Below the pieces are notes generated by a model, which worked only from the letters and a program-made list of their open reading frames with translations, ran no database searches and was not told the DNA's origin. Shown in pieces: positions 7,694-17,300 of a DNA stretch of 64,000 bases. The translations under genes were made by a program, and so were the position numbers. The stretch is from contig CAYGJL010000006.1 of assembly GCA_964350145.1 (NCBI GenBank), positions 26,488-90,487 on the forward strand, written 5' to 3'. This stretch comes from JACDCY01 sp964350145. GTDB lineage: Bacteria > Gemmatimonadota > Gemmatimonadetes > Gemmatimonadales > Gemmatimonadaceae. Positions within the stretch are counted from its first letter, which is position 1. Each line of letters opens with the position of its first letter.

Positions 7694-8869
7694 ATGCTTA
7701 CTCTGAAATCCCTTCCATCCATTCAGCTGGCCATCAAGGAATCAGGTACGGACGGCTGGCTGATCTTTGATTTTCACGGGCTGAATCCCATCGCCGGCGG
7801 CATGCTCCGCCTCGAGGGAATGACCACGCGCCGCCTGTTCGCCTTTATTCCGCGCGAAGGGACCCCCGTGGCGATCTCTCACGCGATCGAGCAGGGACCG
7901 TGGAAGCACTGGCCCGCCGAATGGAAAAAGCTCGAGTACAGCGGCTGGCGCGTGCTGGAATCCACGCTCGCCGAGGTGGTCGGCGGCAAGCGCGTGGCGA
8001 TGGAGTATTCGGCCGGCGACGCGGTGCCGTATCTCGACCGCGTGCCGGCCGGCGTAATCGAGATGGTGCGCGCCGCCGGCGCCACGGTGGAATCGTCGGC
8101 CGATCTCGTCACGCGGTTCTACGCGGTGTGGAGCGACGAGCAGTTCGCGTCACACGAGCGCGCCGCGGAGACGATCAGCGGCATTGCGCACGAGGCCATG
8201 AAGCTGGCTGGAGAGCGCGCGCGGTCCGGCCCGCCCATGACCGAGTACGAGCTGCAGCAGTGGATACTCGACCGGTTCGCGAAGGAAAAATTGGAGACCG
8301 ATCACGGGCCCATCGTCGCCATCGGACCCAACGCGGCAAATCCGCACTACGAGCCGACCGCCGGGGAGTCCGCGCCGATCGAGCGCGGCGCGATTTTGCT
8401 GATCGACCTCTGGGCGCGCGAATCGGGCGGCGTGTTCGCCGACCAGACCTGGATGGGATCGCTTGGCGAGCCCGACGCGCGGAGCGTGAAAGTCTGGGAG
8501 GCCATCCGCGACGCACGCGATGCGGCGATCGCGCTCTTGCGCGAGAGGCTGGCCGGCCCGACGCCGGTCCGCGGCGGAGAGGTGGACGACGCGGCGCGGA
8601 CGGTCATCGAGCAGCGAGGCTTCGGCCCGCAGTTCATCCACCGCACCGGCCACTCGATAGACCCGCGCGACCTGCACGGCTCGGGTCCGAACATAGACAA
8701 CCTCGAGACCCGCGAGGAGCGCACGCTGCTACCCGGCGTTGGGTTCTCGATCGAGCCCGGAGTTTATCTCCGCGGCGACGTGGGGATGCGCACCGAAGTC
8801 AACGCATTCATGGCGCGCGAGCTCGTCGTCACGCCGAAGGAGATTCAGCGGGAGCTGATCATCGTGTGA
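7694..8869 (+). CDS. M24 family metallopeptidase (Xaa-Pro aminopeptidase-like)
   Basis: A 391-aa protein with an N-terminal creatinase-like domain (about 1-150) and a C-terminal pita-bread catalytic domain. The five metal ligands are visible: Asp in LLIDLWA, Asp in FADQTW, His in FIHRTGHSID, Glu in FSIEPGVY and Glu in MRTEVNAF. It probably removes N-terminal residues ahead of proline in the cytoplasm (no signal peptide). The stop overlaps the convergent lipoprotein gene by 11 bp. High confidence in family, moderate in exact specificity. Confidence 0.9.
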   Translation: MLTLKSLPSIQLAIKESGTDGWLIFDFHGLNPIAGGMLRLEGMTTRRLFAFIPREGTPVAISHAIEQGPWKHWPAEWKKLEYSGWRVLESTLAEVVGGKRVAMEYSAGDAVPYLDRVPAGVIEMVRAAGATVESSADLVTRFYAVWSDEQFASHERAAETISGIAHEAMKLAGERARSGPPMTEYELQQWILDRFAKEKLETDHGPIVAIGPNAANPHYEPTAGESAPIERGAILLIDLWARESGGVFADQTWMGSLGEPDARSVKVWEAIRDARDAAIALLRERLAGPTPVRGGEVDDAARTVIEQRGFGPQFIHRTGHSIDPRDLHGSGPNIDNLETREERTLLPGVGFSIEPGVYLRGDVGMRTEVNAFMARELVVTPKEIQRELIIV

Positions 8870-9914
8870 CCGCCGCGCCGATCGCCACCCAGATCGCGGG
8901 ATCTTCGCCGCCCAGCCCGTACAGGGCGAACCGCCTGATTCCGAGGCGGCGTGCGTCGCGCACTATCCCGGCGATCAGCGCCGCGTCGTTTACCCAAATC
9001 TCGCCGCGCCCGGGCGCTCTCGCCCGGAGAGTGGAGCTCGATTCGTCGCGCACGAAATCGACGTTCCAATCGCGAGCGAGCGCGACCGCCTCCGCGAACG
9101 ACACCCGGCGGCGTCCGTCTCCGGCCAGCCAGGCGTAGCCGTCCGCGGGGATCAGCAGCATGACGCGATGGGCACCCGTCTCTGCCGCGCGCGCGCCGAG
9201 CAGCGCGGAGATCCTGGCGCGCGGCGTGGACGGTCCGGGTGAAGCCCGCTCCAGCTCCAGCCGCACCGCGAGGAAATCCGTCAGCGGGCCGAGGTACCGC
9301 CCGGGGTAGGCCGACGTATCGGCCACCGGGACCACGATGCCGACGGGAGAAATTCCCCCGCTGCGCGCAGAATCGTTCACACTGGTCACGAGCGATACGA
9401 GGTCGTTGACGTCGCGCGGTCCAAGCAGTCGGAGGTCGAGCAACATCCCGTCGTAACGATCCCGGCTGGCGAGCGCGGCGGCCTGCGCGGCGAACCGCTG
9501 CCTTCCCTCTGGCTGCGCCATCAGCGCACGAAGAATGTCGGCTCTGTACGCGGTGGACGCCCAGTTGCTCACCAGCAGCAGCCGGGTATCGGCGTCGTCC
9601 TGCCGTGGGTTCAGCGGTCCGCACTGGGATTCGACGGCAAACGTGATGGTGTCCGGTGCCGCGCACGGCAGCGCGACGGCGTGCAGCACGGACAGGCCGG
9701 CCGCGCGGTCGAGCGCCGCTTGCGACGAGCCCGGGAAGAAGACGAAGGTCCATTCCTCGGGCTGGCGCGGGGCGGATCGCAGCAGCGCGCAGCCGCACAG
9801 CGTCAGCAGGAGGAGCCCCGCGCCGATGGTTCGCGCCCAAAAAGTTGACCCGCAGCCAGTTGTAATCAGAGATGCTCCGGGTATCGTTTGTGCGTTACCG
9901 TTATTCAATGGCAA
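8859..9914 (-). CDS. Putative lipoprotein, glycoside hydrolase 18-like fold
   Basis: A 351-aa protein with an N-terminal hydrophobic stretch and lipobox (LLLLTLCGCALL), so probably lipid-anchored. The body resembles GH18/YaaH-type TIM barrels: LLLVSNWAS, then the strand RYDGMLLDLRLLGPRDVNDLV at the place where GH18 enzymes carry the DGxxxDxE active-site motif, and ALYGLGGEDPAIW at the end. The catalytic Glu of that motif is not obvious (LDLRLLG), so the protein may be a non-enzymatic relative. The only ATG in frame (9914) overlaps the divergent lipoprotein gene start; the true start could differ. Function unknown. Confidence 0.6.
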   Translation of the reverse strand: MPLNNGNAQTIPGASLITTGCGSTFWARTIGAGLLLLTLCGCALLRSAPRQPEEWTFVFFPGSSQAALDRAAGLSVLHAVALPCAAPDTITFAVESQCGPLNPRQDDADTRLLLVSNWASTAYRADILRALMAQPEGRQRFAAQAAALASRDRYDGMLLDLRLLGPRDVNDLVSLVTSVNDSARSGGISPVGIVVPVADTSAYPGRYLGPLTDFLAVRLELERASPGPSTPRARISALLGARAAETGAHRVMLLIPADGYAWLAGDGRRRVSFAEAVALARDWNVDFVRDESSSTLRARAPGRGEIWVNDAALIAGIVRDARRLGIRRFALYGLGGEDPAIWVAIGAAVTR

Positions 9915-10750
9915 TCGAATGGTCCATGCCGCGTTGCGCGGCGCTCACGTCTCTCTTGCTGCTGGGTCTGGCCGGGTGCTCCGGGGACGACGAGCCGGCA
10001 TACGCCAAGTCTCCCAACGGAAGCGGCCCGCGGGTCACCGTCATCGGCGTCCCGACCGAGCCGTACCGGCCGATCGCGGTAACGAACGGCGTGCGGTTGA
10101 ACGGCACCGTGCTGTTCACCGGCACCCGTCCGGCCGACTCGACGGCGACGCCCGCGCGCGATCAGAACGTGTGCGGCGCCGCCATCAACGTTCTCACGCT
10201 CCGGATGCGGGACAGCTCGCTGGCGGGCGTGGTCGTCTGGCTCGACGACATCAGAACCGGCCGCCCGCTTCCCCTGTCCAGGCGCTTCGAGCTGGTGTCG
10301 CAGAAATGCGTCTTCACGCCGCACGTGCAGGCGATCGTCGCCGGCGGCGCGCTGAACGTCAGGAACGACGATCCGGTCATCTACAGGAGCTACGTGAGCG
10401 ACTCCCGCACGGGCGAGACCGTGACAGATCTGCCGTTCACGGACGCCGGCCAGGTGATCCCGCTCGACCGGCAACTCACCGCGCCCGTCCTGCTCGAGGT
10501 CAAGTCCGCTTCGCACCCGTGGATGCGCGCGTGGGTCGCGACCTTCGATCATCCGTACTTCGCCGTGACAGGCGAAAACGGCGCGTTCTCGATGGAGAGC
10601 GTTCCGCCGGGAGCGTACACGCTCAAGGCGTGGCATCCCGCGCTCGGTGTCACGAGCCATCCGCTGAACGTGGGGACCGAAGGCGCATCGGTGACCGTGA
10701 AGTTCGGCGATCCCGCCCAGCCGGTGACTCCGGCTATGGGCGTGCAATGA
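9908..10750 (+). CDS. Lipoprotein with plastocyanin-like / carboxypeptidase-regulatory domain
   Basis: A 280-aa predicted lipoprotein (LLLLGLAGCSG lipobox). The family pattern of methylamine-utilisation/plastocyanin-like proteins is present: QNVCGAAI, LAGVVVWLDDI, QKCVFTPHVQAIVAGGALNV, NDDPVIYRSY, and a C-terminal beta-sandwich (GAFSMESVPPGAYTLKAWHP). In many relatives the NxDP motif is followed by His that could bind copper; here the equivalent stretch has Tyr, so metal binding is uncertain. ATGs at 9908 or 9926 are possible starts. Being next to heme A synthesis genes suggests an envelope redox or copper role, which is only an inference. Confidence 0.65.
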   Translation: MAIEWSMPRCAALTSLLLLGLAGCSGDDEPAYAKSPNGSGPRVTVIGVPTEPYRPIAVTNGVRLNGTVLFTGTRPADSTATPARDQNVCGAAINVLTLRMRDSSLAGVVVWLDDIRTGRPLPLSRRFELVSQKCVFTPHVQAIVAGGALNVRNDDPVIYRSYVSDSRTGETVTDLPFTDAGQVIPLDRQLTAPVLLEVKSASHPWMRAWVATFDHPYFAVTGENGAFSMESVPPGAYTLKAWHPALGVTSHPLNVGTEGASVTVKFGDPAQPVTPAMGVQ

Positions 10751-11624
10751 CGCGGTCTACCGCCATCGCGAGGAACAGTAGCGCGAGGTAGAGCAGCGAG
10801 AACCGGTACAGCCACCAGGCCAGGCCCTGCCAGTCGGCCGTCGCGCGCAGCTTGATGATGGCGCCGAGAAATATTGCGTCCAGAGCCAGCGCGCTCGCCA
10901 GATAGATCCACCCCAGCGCTCCGAACGCCACCGGCAGCACCGTCAACGGAATCAGGATGAACATGTACCAGAGCATCTGGTTCATGGTCTCGCGCTCACC
11001 CCACACCAGCGGCGCCATGGGTATGCCGGCTTTGCCGTAGTCCTTCTGCTTGAGCAGTGCGAGCGCCCAGAAGTGCGGCGGCGTCCAATAGAAAACGATG
11101 GCGAACAGGTACAGCGCGGTGAGGTCGACTTGATTGGTGACGGCGGCCCATCCCACCAGCGGCGGGAACGCCCCCGCCGCACCTCCGATGACGATGTTCT
11201 GCGGCGTCGAGCGCTTGAGCCAGCGCGTGTAGATGAAGACGTAGAAGTAGAAGCCGCCGAGCGCGAGCATTGCGGTGAGCACGTTCGCGAAGCGGCCGAG
11301 CAGGAACGTGGCCGCGCTCGCGAGCGCCACTCCGAACGCGAGCACCGCGGCGGGAGACATCCTGCCGCTCGGAATTGGCCGGAGCTTCGTCCGCGGCATC
11401 GTGTCGTCTATGTCGCGGTCGTAATACATGTTGACCGCGTTCGCGCCGCCCGCCATCAGATATCCGCCGAGCACCACGACGAGGATCAGCACGAGGGACG
11501 GGCGGCCGGCGACGTACATCGGCGCGATGGTCGTCACGAGCAGCAAGCTGATGATTCGCGGCTTGGTGAGCGCCAGCAGGTCGCGGCCGAACGGCCCTCC
11601 CGCCGGCGCCGCCGCGGACGTCAT
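10734..11624 (-). CDS. ctaB: Protoheme IX farnesyltransferase (heme O synthase)
   Basis: A 296-aa UbiA-family polytopic membrane enzyme that adds a farnesyl group to heme b, giving heme O for terminal oxidases. The first Asp-rich motif is NAVNMYYDRDIDDTMPRTKLR, followed by the conserved FYWTPPHFWALAL and KQKDYGKAGIPM segments. I chose the ATG at 11624 because it overlaps the ctaA stop as ATGA. It is the last gene of a three-gene operon (COX II-like hairpin, ctaA, ctaB). The 3' end overlaps the convergent lipoprotein gene by 17 bp. Confidence 0.96.
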   Translation of the reverse strand: MTSAAAPAGGPFGRDLLALTKPRIISLLLVTTIAPMYVAGRPSLVLILVVVLGGYLMAGGANAVNMYYDRDIDDTMPRTKLRPIPSGRMSPAAVLAFGVALASAATFLLGRFANVLTAMLALGGFYFYVFIYTRWLKRSTPQNIVIGGAAGAFPPLVGWAAVTNQVDLTALYLFAIVFYWTPPHFWALALLKQKDYGKAGIPMAPLVWGERETMNQMLWYMFILIPLTVLPVAFGALGWIYLASALALDAIFLGAIIKLRATADWQGLAWWLYRFSLLYLALLFLAMAVDRVIARP

Positions 11625-12508
11625 GGGCTCGCCGGCCGCCGCGCGACCGCAGCGAAGACGAACACGACGAGCCATACCAGAGTGCCCAGTGCCTGGTGCA
11701 GCACGCGCAGGTGCAGCGGCAGCCCCAGCTCCACCATCGCGGCGGCCACCATGATCTGCGCCAGCGCGGTGGCGAACGCGATCTTCGCCCACAACCTCGT
11801 TGCAATCGGCTCCGCGCGCTTACGCAGCGCGAACAGCATGCCGAGCAGGTGGAACAACACCAGGAAGGCGAGAACGCGGTGGCTGACCTGCGCGAAGAGC
11901 GGAGCTCCTCCCGCGGTGACCTCCCGGCAGTGGGGAAAGCCGATGCACGACACAGCCGCTCCGGCCATGTTGGCCGTGGCGCCGCCCATGATCACCGCGA
12001 AGAACGCCAGCACGGCCGCCGCCGTGGAGCCGCCCCTGGTGCGCGAAGAGGTCGCGGCCGTCGTTCCGCCGGCGAGCGCCGAGCCGCGCACGGCGGCGAC
12101 CGCGAGCGCGGCGATGAGACACATGGCCAGCGCGAGATGAATCACGACGGCGGCCGCGTGCAGCTCGAGCTTCACGGTCACCGCCCCCAACAGCGCGGCG
12201 GCGACGACCAGCAGCACCGCGGCCGATGCGGGTCGCAGGACACCGCCCCTGCCGCTGACACCGTGCGTCGCCCGCGCCCGCCAGGCCGTGAAGAGCAGCG
12301 CGATCACCGCGAGCGTGAGCGCGGCGGCGACGTACCTGTGGGTGACCTCGATTATCAGGTCCACGCGGTCGAGCGGGGGGAACCAGTGGCCGTGGCAGCG
12401 GGGCCAATGATCGCCGCACCCCATGCCGGAGCCGGTGATGCGCACTACCGCGCCGAGCACCGCCTGGAGATAGGCGAGCGCGAGCGACGCGTAGGCGAGC
12501 GGCTTCAT
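11621..12508 (-). CDS. ctaA: Heme A synthase
   Basis: A 295-aa eight-helix membrane enzyme that oxidises the C8 methyl of heme O to the formyl group of heme A. Four membrane His are in place: EVTHRYVAA, VVIHLALA, VSHRVLAF and VLHQALG. Two extracytoplasmic Cys pairs are also present (MGCGDHWPRCHGHW and VSCIGFPHC), as in Bacillus-type CtaA. The ATG at 12508 overlaps the upstream small gene as ATGA. The gene order implies supply of heme A to an aa3-type oxidase, whose structural genes are not in this window. Confidence 0.94.
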   Translation of the reverse strand: MKPLAYASLALAYLQAVLGAVVRITGSGMGCGDHWPRCHGHWFPPLDRVDLIIEVTHRYVAAALTLAVIALLFTAWRARATHGVSGRGGVLRPASAAVLLVVAAALLGAVTVKLELHAAAVVIHLALAMCLIAALAVAAVRGSALAGGTTAATSSRTRGGSTAAAVLAFFAVIMGGATANMAGAAVSCIGFPHCREVTAGGAPLFAQVSHRVLAFLVLFHLLGMLFALRKRAEPIATRLWAKIAFATALAQIMVAAAMVELGLPLHLRVLHQALGTLVWLVVFVFAAVARRPASP

Positions 12509-12795
12509 GCCGGGAGCTCGCGCCAAGTTGCGATCAGTAGCGCGACAAGCGCGAGCGCGGGAAGGATCGCCCAGCCGATTTCCAGCTCGCGCGCTGGCGA
12601 GCGGTCACTCCCGGGTGTGCTCGACCGCCTGTCGGGTCCCCAGCGCATTCCGCCGCGCCGCGAGCTTTTCCTGCGGTCATCCGGATAGCTGCCGGAGGCG
12701 GCGCCCGTAACCACGGACCAGATCAGCGTGCCATGAGCAACGGCGCACGACGCGGCGGCTACCCAGAAGATCATTTGCGCGAGACCGGAATTCAT
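12505..12795 (-). CDS. Small two-helix membrane protein resembling the cytochrome c oxidase subunit II membrane hairpin
   Basis: A 96-aa protein with two membrane helices, near residues 5-28 and 72-93. The second begins RELEIGWAILPALALVALLIA, which matches the COX II second helix entry (LEIxWTIxPA). The first helix and the polar link sit where the COX II hairpin has them. The CuA cupredoxin domain that follows in real subunit II is absent: the gene stops a few residues after helix 2 (ATWRELPA) and overlaps ctaA as ATGA. It heads the heme A operon, so it could be an assembly factor or a separate subunit II membrane half. Confidence 0.6.
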   Translation of the reverse strand: MNSGLAQMIFWVAAASCAVAHGTLIWSVVTGAASGSYPDDRRKSSRRGGMRWGPDRRSSTPGSDRSPARELEIGWAILPALALVALLIATWRELPA

Positions 12796-12845
12796 GGCAG
12801 GAAGGTACTCGCCACCCCTCGGCCTTTGCACTACCGTTTGTCGCC

Positions 12846-14219
12846 ATGAATTCCACGAATCGCGAGAATGCCGACCTTCCGCGCACCATCGGCCTCTGGT
12901 CGGCGGTCGCCATTCTGGTAGGCTCCGTCATCGGATCCGGGATCTTCCGCTCGCCGGCGGCGATCGCGGACCGGGTGCCGGACGCGACGGCGATGATGCT
13001 GGTCTGGGTGGCCGGCGGCGCGTTCGCGCTGTGCGGCGCACTCACCGTGGCCGAGCTGTCGGCGGCGTTCCCGCGCAGCGGCGGGCCGTACGTGTATCTG
13101 AAGGAAGCGTGGGGGAAATTGCCCGCTTTCCTCTATGGGTGGGCCGAGCTGACGATCATCCGAGCGGCCGCGCTCGGCGCGATCGCGACGACGTTCGCCG
13201 AGTACTTCATGCGCGCCCTCGGGAACGACCCGAGCGTCGCGCCGTATTCCGACCAGGTCCACTACGTCGCGGCAGTGGCGATTCTCCTGGTGGGGACGCT
13301 GAACTACTGCGGCGTACGCTGGGGCACGCTGCTCCAGAACACGACCACGATCGCGAAGTACGGCGCGCTCCTGGTGATCATCGGGCTCGCGTTCGCGATC
13401 GCACTCGGCGGGGACGCGGTCGCAGCGGTGGCGGCGCCCGCCGCTCCCGACGCGGCGCGGGCCACGGTCTCGGTCGGCGCGTTCGGCCTGGCGCTGGTCT
13501 CGGTGCTGTGGGCGTACGACGGCTGGGCGGACCTGAGCAAGGTGTCGGGGGAAGTGAAGGATCCGCAGCGGGTCCTCCCCAAGGCCATCATCATCGGGAC
13601 GCTCGCCGTGATCGGCGTCTATCTGCTCGCCAACCTGGCGTATCTGTCGGTCTTGTCGGTGGAAGGCATGCGGGCCTCGCGGCTCGTGGCCGCGGACGTC
13701 GCGTCGAAGGCGATGGGCCCGGCCGGGCTGGCGTTCGTGGTCGGCGCGGTCATGATCTCCACCTTCGGCACGCTCAACGGGTCGCTGCTGACCGGGCCGC
13801 GCGTGCTGTTCGGGCTGTCGGAGCACGGTTCGGTGTTTCGCCATCTGGGGCGGGTGCATTCGCGCTTCCAGACTCCGCACGTCGCCATCGCTACGGCGAC
13901 GGTGCTGGGCGCGCTCTTCGTTCTTGTCGGCACTTTCGAGAACCTGGCCGACGCCTTCGTGACCGCGATCGTACCGTTCTACGCCTGGGCAGTCGCGGGG
14001 ATTTACCTCCTGCGACGGCGGGCCGGGTATCAGCCGCCATTCCGCGTGCCGGGGTATCCGGTGGTCCCGGCCCTGTTCATCGCGGCGACTATCTACTTGC
14101 TGGGTAACGCCTTGGCCGATCCCGGAAGCCGCACCGCCACCATGGCCGTGTTCGGGGCGATTCTACTCGGGATCCCCGTTTACTACCTGACCGGCGGCGC
14201 GCGTCGCGGTTCCAAGTGA
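12846..14219 (+). CDS. APC-family amino acid permease
   Basis: A 457-aa transporter of the amino acid-polyamine-organocation superfamily with about 12 membrane helices. The helix 1 substrate motif is VGSVIGSGIFRSP; helix 2/3 carries ELSAAFPRSGGPYVYLKEAWG, and the cytoplasmic loop has VSGEVKDPQRVLPKA. It lies divergent from the heme A operon with about 50 bp between starts. The layout is closest to the LAT/basic amino acid branch, but substrate specificity cannot be read from sequence alone. Confidence 0.9.
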   Translation: MNSTNRENADLPRTIGLWSAVAILVGSVIGSGIFRSPAAIADRVPDATAMMLVWVAGGAFALCGALTVAELSAAFPRSGGPYVYLKEAWGKLPAFLYGWAELTIIRAAALGAIATTFAEYFMRALGNDPSVAPYSDQVHYVAAVAILLVGTLNYCGVRWGTLLQNTTTIAKYGALLVIIGLAFAIALGGDAVAAVAAPAAPDAARATVSVGAFGLALVSVLWAYDGWADLSKVSGEVKDPQRVLPKAIIIGTLAVIGVYLLANLAYLSVLSVEGMRASRLVAADVASKAMGPAGLAFVVGAVMISTFGTLNGSLLTGPRVLFGLSEHGSVFRHLGRVHSRFQTPHVAIATATVLGALFVLVGTFENLADAFVTAIVPFYAWAVAGIYLLRRRAGYQPPFRVPGYPVVPALFIAATIYLLGNALADPGSRTATMAVFGAILLGIPVYYLTGGARRGSK

Positions 14220-14347
14220 CGGGACCCGATTCAAATCAGAGGTTGCAAGCTTGCGTCGAAAACGTAGCTTGTAGCCGCACAATGTCCTATTTTTTCCGCG
14301 CTCATGAGAGCCGCATTGTCACCCCACGACGTTTGAGAGGGAAATCA

Positions 14348-17300
14348 ATGACAAGATCACTCGTCCGCGTCGCGTCCACCGTTGTGGTCGCGCTCCTATC
14401 ATTTACCGCCGCGCCGGTGGCTGGCGCACAAGGCGTCACGACCGGCGCCATCGCCGGCTCCGTGAACGACGCGGCCGCGGCCGGTCGTCCTGATATCCGG
14501 GTCGTGGCCGTACATGTGCCTTCGGGAACGACGTACGAGGCCCGCACCCGCGCCGACGGCAGATTCACGATGCCGGGCATGCGAGTCGGCGGACCGTATC
14601 GCGTCACCGCGACGGCCATCGGCTTCGAGGCGGACGTCAGGGAAGACGTGTTCGTCAATCTTGGCCAGACGACCGACCTCAGGTTCACGCTGCGTGAGGC
14701 GGCCGTCCAGCTCGGCGCAGTGACCGTCACGGCGGAAGGGGAGACGGTGTTCAGCTCCGCCCGTACGGGCGCCGCGACCTCAGTTGGCCGTGAAGCCATC
14801 TCCCGGCTGCCGACGATCTCCGGCCGGATCGAGGACTTCGCCCGCCTGACGCCGCAGTACAGCGGCTCGGGTTTCGGCTTCTCCTTTGCCGGCCAGGACA
14901 ACCGTCTGAACAACGTCACGGTGGACGGCTCGTACTTCAATAATTCGTTCGGTCTCGCCGGCCAGCCGGGCGACCGGACCGGTGTCGCGCCGATCTCGAT
15001 GGACGCGATCGAGCAGCTCCAGGTCAACATCGCGCCATACGACGTCCGACAAGGCAACTTCGTCGGCGCCGGCGTGAACACGGTTACGAGGAGCGGCACG
15101 AACCAGATGCGAGGCTCGCTGTACTGGGCATTCCGTGACAACCGCAAGCTGCTGCACGGCACGGATGCTGGCGAGAACGAGGTCAACCCGGGCGAGTTCA
15201 ACTTCAGGAAGGTCGGCCTGAGCATAGGTGGTCCGATCATTCCGAACCGGCTTTTCTTCTTCGTCAATTATGAAGTCGACGGCCTGACGTCACCGGGAAC
15301 CACTTTCCGCGCCAATACCGGCGGGGAGCCTGTCGAAGGAGGTGTGACACGGGTCCTGGCCTCCGACCTGGACAACCTGAGCAGCTATTTGCGTACCAAG
15401 TTCGGGTACGAGACCGGCGGTTATCAGGGCTACGACAACAAGACGCCGGCCATGCGGTTCCTCACGAAGTTTGACTTCAACGTCAACGACAGAAACAAGC
15501 TGAGCTTGCGGTTCAACGTTCTAGAGTCGGACACGGACGTTCTCATGTCGAACTCCTCGTCGCTCGGCTTCGGCAGCCGCAGAAGCAACTCCCGCGGGCT
15601 GAATTTCGAGAACTCGAACTACAAGATTCTGGAGAACATCAAATCGGTGGCCGGTGAATGGAACTCGACATTCGGCACCGACATGTCGAACAACATGGTC
15701 GTCGGCTACTCCAGCCATGACGAGAGCCGTGGGTTCAACGGCACCTTCTTCCCGATGGTGGACGTTCTCAACAGCGGCTCCGTATACACTTCCTTCGGAT
15801 TTGAGCCGTTTACTCCGAGCAACGAGCTCCGCTATAACAGCATCCAGTTTCTCAACAACCTGACGAAACACGGAGTAAATCACGAGCTCACGGCGGGCGT
15901 CAGCGCCGAGTGGTACGAGTCGGAGAACGTGTTCTTCCCGGGCTCGCAGAGCGCGTACGTCTACAACTCGCTGTCCGATTTCTATACGGACGCGAACGAC
16001 TATCTCGCCAATCCGAATCGCACCGTGTCGCCGGTGACATTGCGCCGATTCCAGGTCCGCTGGTCCAACATTCCGGGGCAGGACAAGCCCGTTCAACCGC
16101 TCGAGGTGTTCTACGCCGGCATTTATGGGCAGGATCAGTGGCGCGTTAGTGACAAGCTCCGCCTCACGTTCGGCTTGAGGTTCGACGTGCCGCGCTTCAG
16201 CGAGACCGGAATAGAGAACCCGGCCGTTCCGGGCCTCACATTCCGAGATGAATTTGGCGCTCCGGTCAGATTCTCGACCGCCAAGATGCCGGGCAGGAAC
16301 ATATTGGTTTCTCCACGGTTTGGCTTCAATTGGGACCCGACCGGCACGCGCAGCACGCAGGTACGTGGCGGTACCGGAATCTTCACAGGGCGTCCGGCGT
16401 ATGTGTGGATCTCCAACCAGATCGGCGAAAACGGCATGCTGACCGGATTCGAGCAGTTGGACAACACGCGGGCCAGGCCCTTCCATCCCAACCCGGACCA
16501 CTACAAGCGTGGCGCGACCGGCGCCCCCGCGTCGAGCTACGGTCTCGCGGTTACCGATTCGACGTACAAGTTTCCGCAGCTCTGGCGGACCAACGTCGCG
16601 GTCGACCAGCGCCTGCCATTCGGGCTCGTCGGCACCGGTGAGTTCCTGTACAGCCGGGACGTGAACGGTGTGTACTACATCAACGCCAACCTGGCTCCGA
16701 ACCAGTCCAGCTTCTCGGGCGCCGATAACCGGCCGCGGTGGGTCGGGGGCAACAGACTCAACAGCAACATCACCAGCGCGATCGTCCTGAAGAACCAGAA
16801 CGACGGTTATTCATGGAACCTCGCGGGGTCGCTCGAGAAGCCTTTCGGCGCCGGCACGTACGTGAAGGCGGCGTACAGCTACGGTGTCGCGAAGAATACC
16901 GTCGATCCTGGCTCGATCGCGTTCGGGTCGTGGAACAACAACCCGCACTCAGGCAATCCAAACAGGCCGGGGTTGGCGTACGCGGGTACTTCGCCGGGGC
17001 ATCGCTTCTTCCTGGCCGGCTCGATTCGAAGGGAGTATTTCAGCTTCGGCGCATCTACCGCGTCGATCTTCCTCGAGAACCGCACCATTGGGAACACGAG
17101 CTATACCTTCAGCGGTGACTTGAACGGCGATGGTGGTTTTAGCAACGATCTCATCTACATCCATCGGGACGTGTCCGAGATGAACTTCCAGGAGTACACT
17201 GCTGGCAGTGTAACCTTCACCGCGGCACAACAGGCCGCCGCTTGGGACGCTTACATCAAGCAGGATGAGTATCTCAGCGCGAACAGAGGCAAGTACGCCG

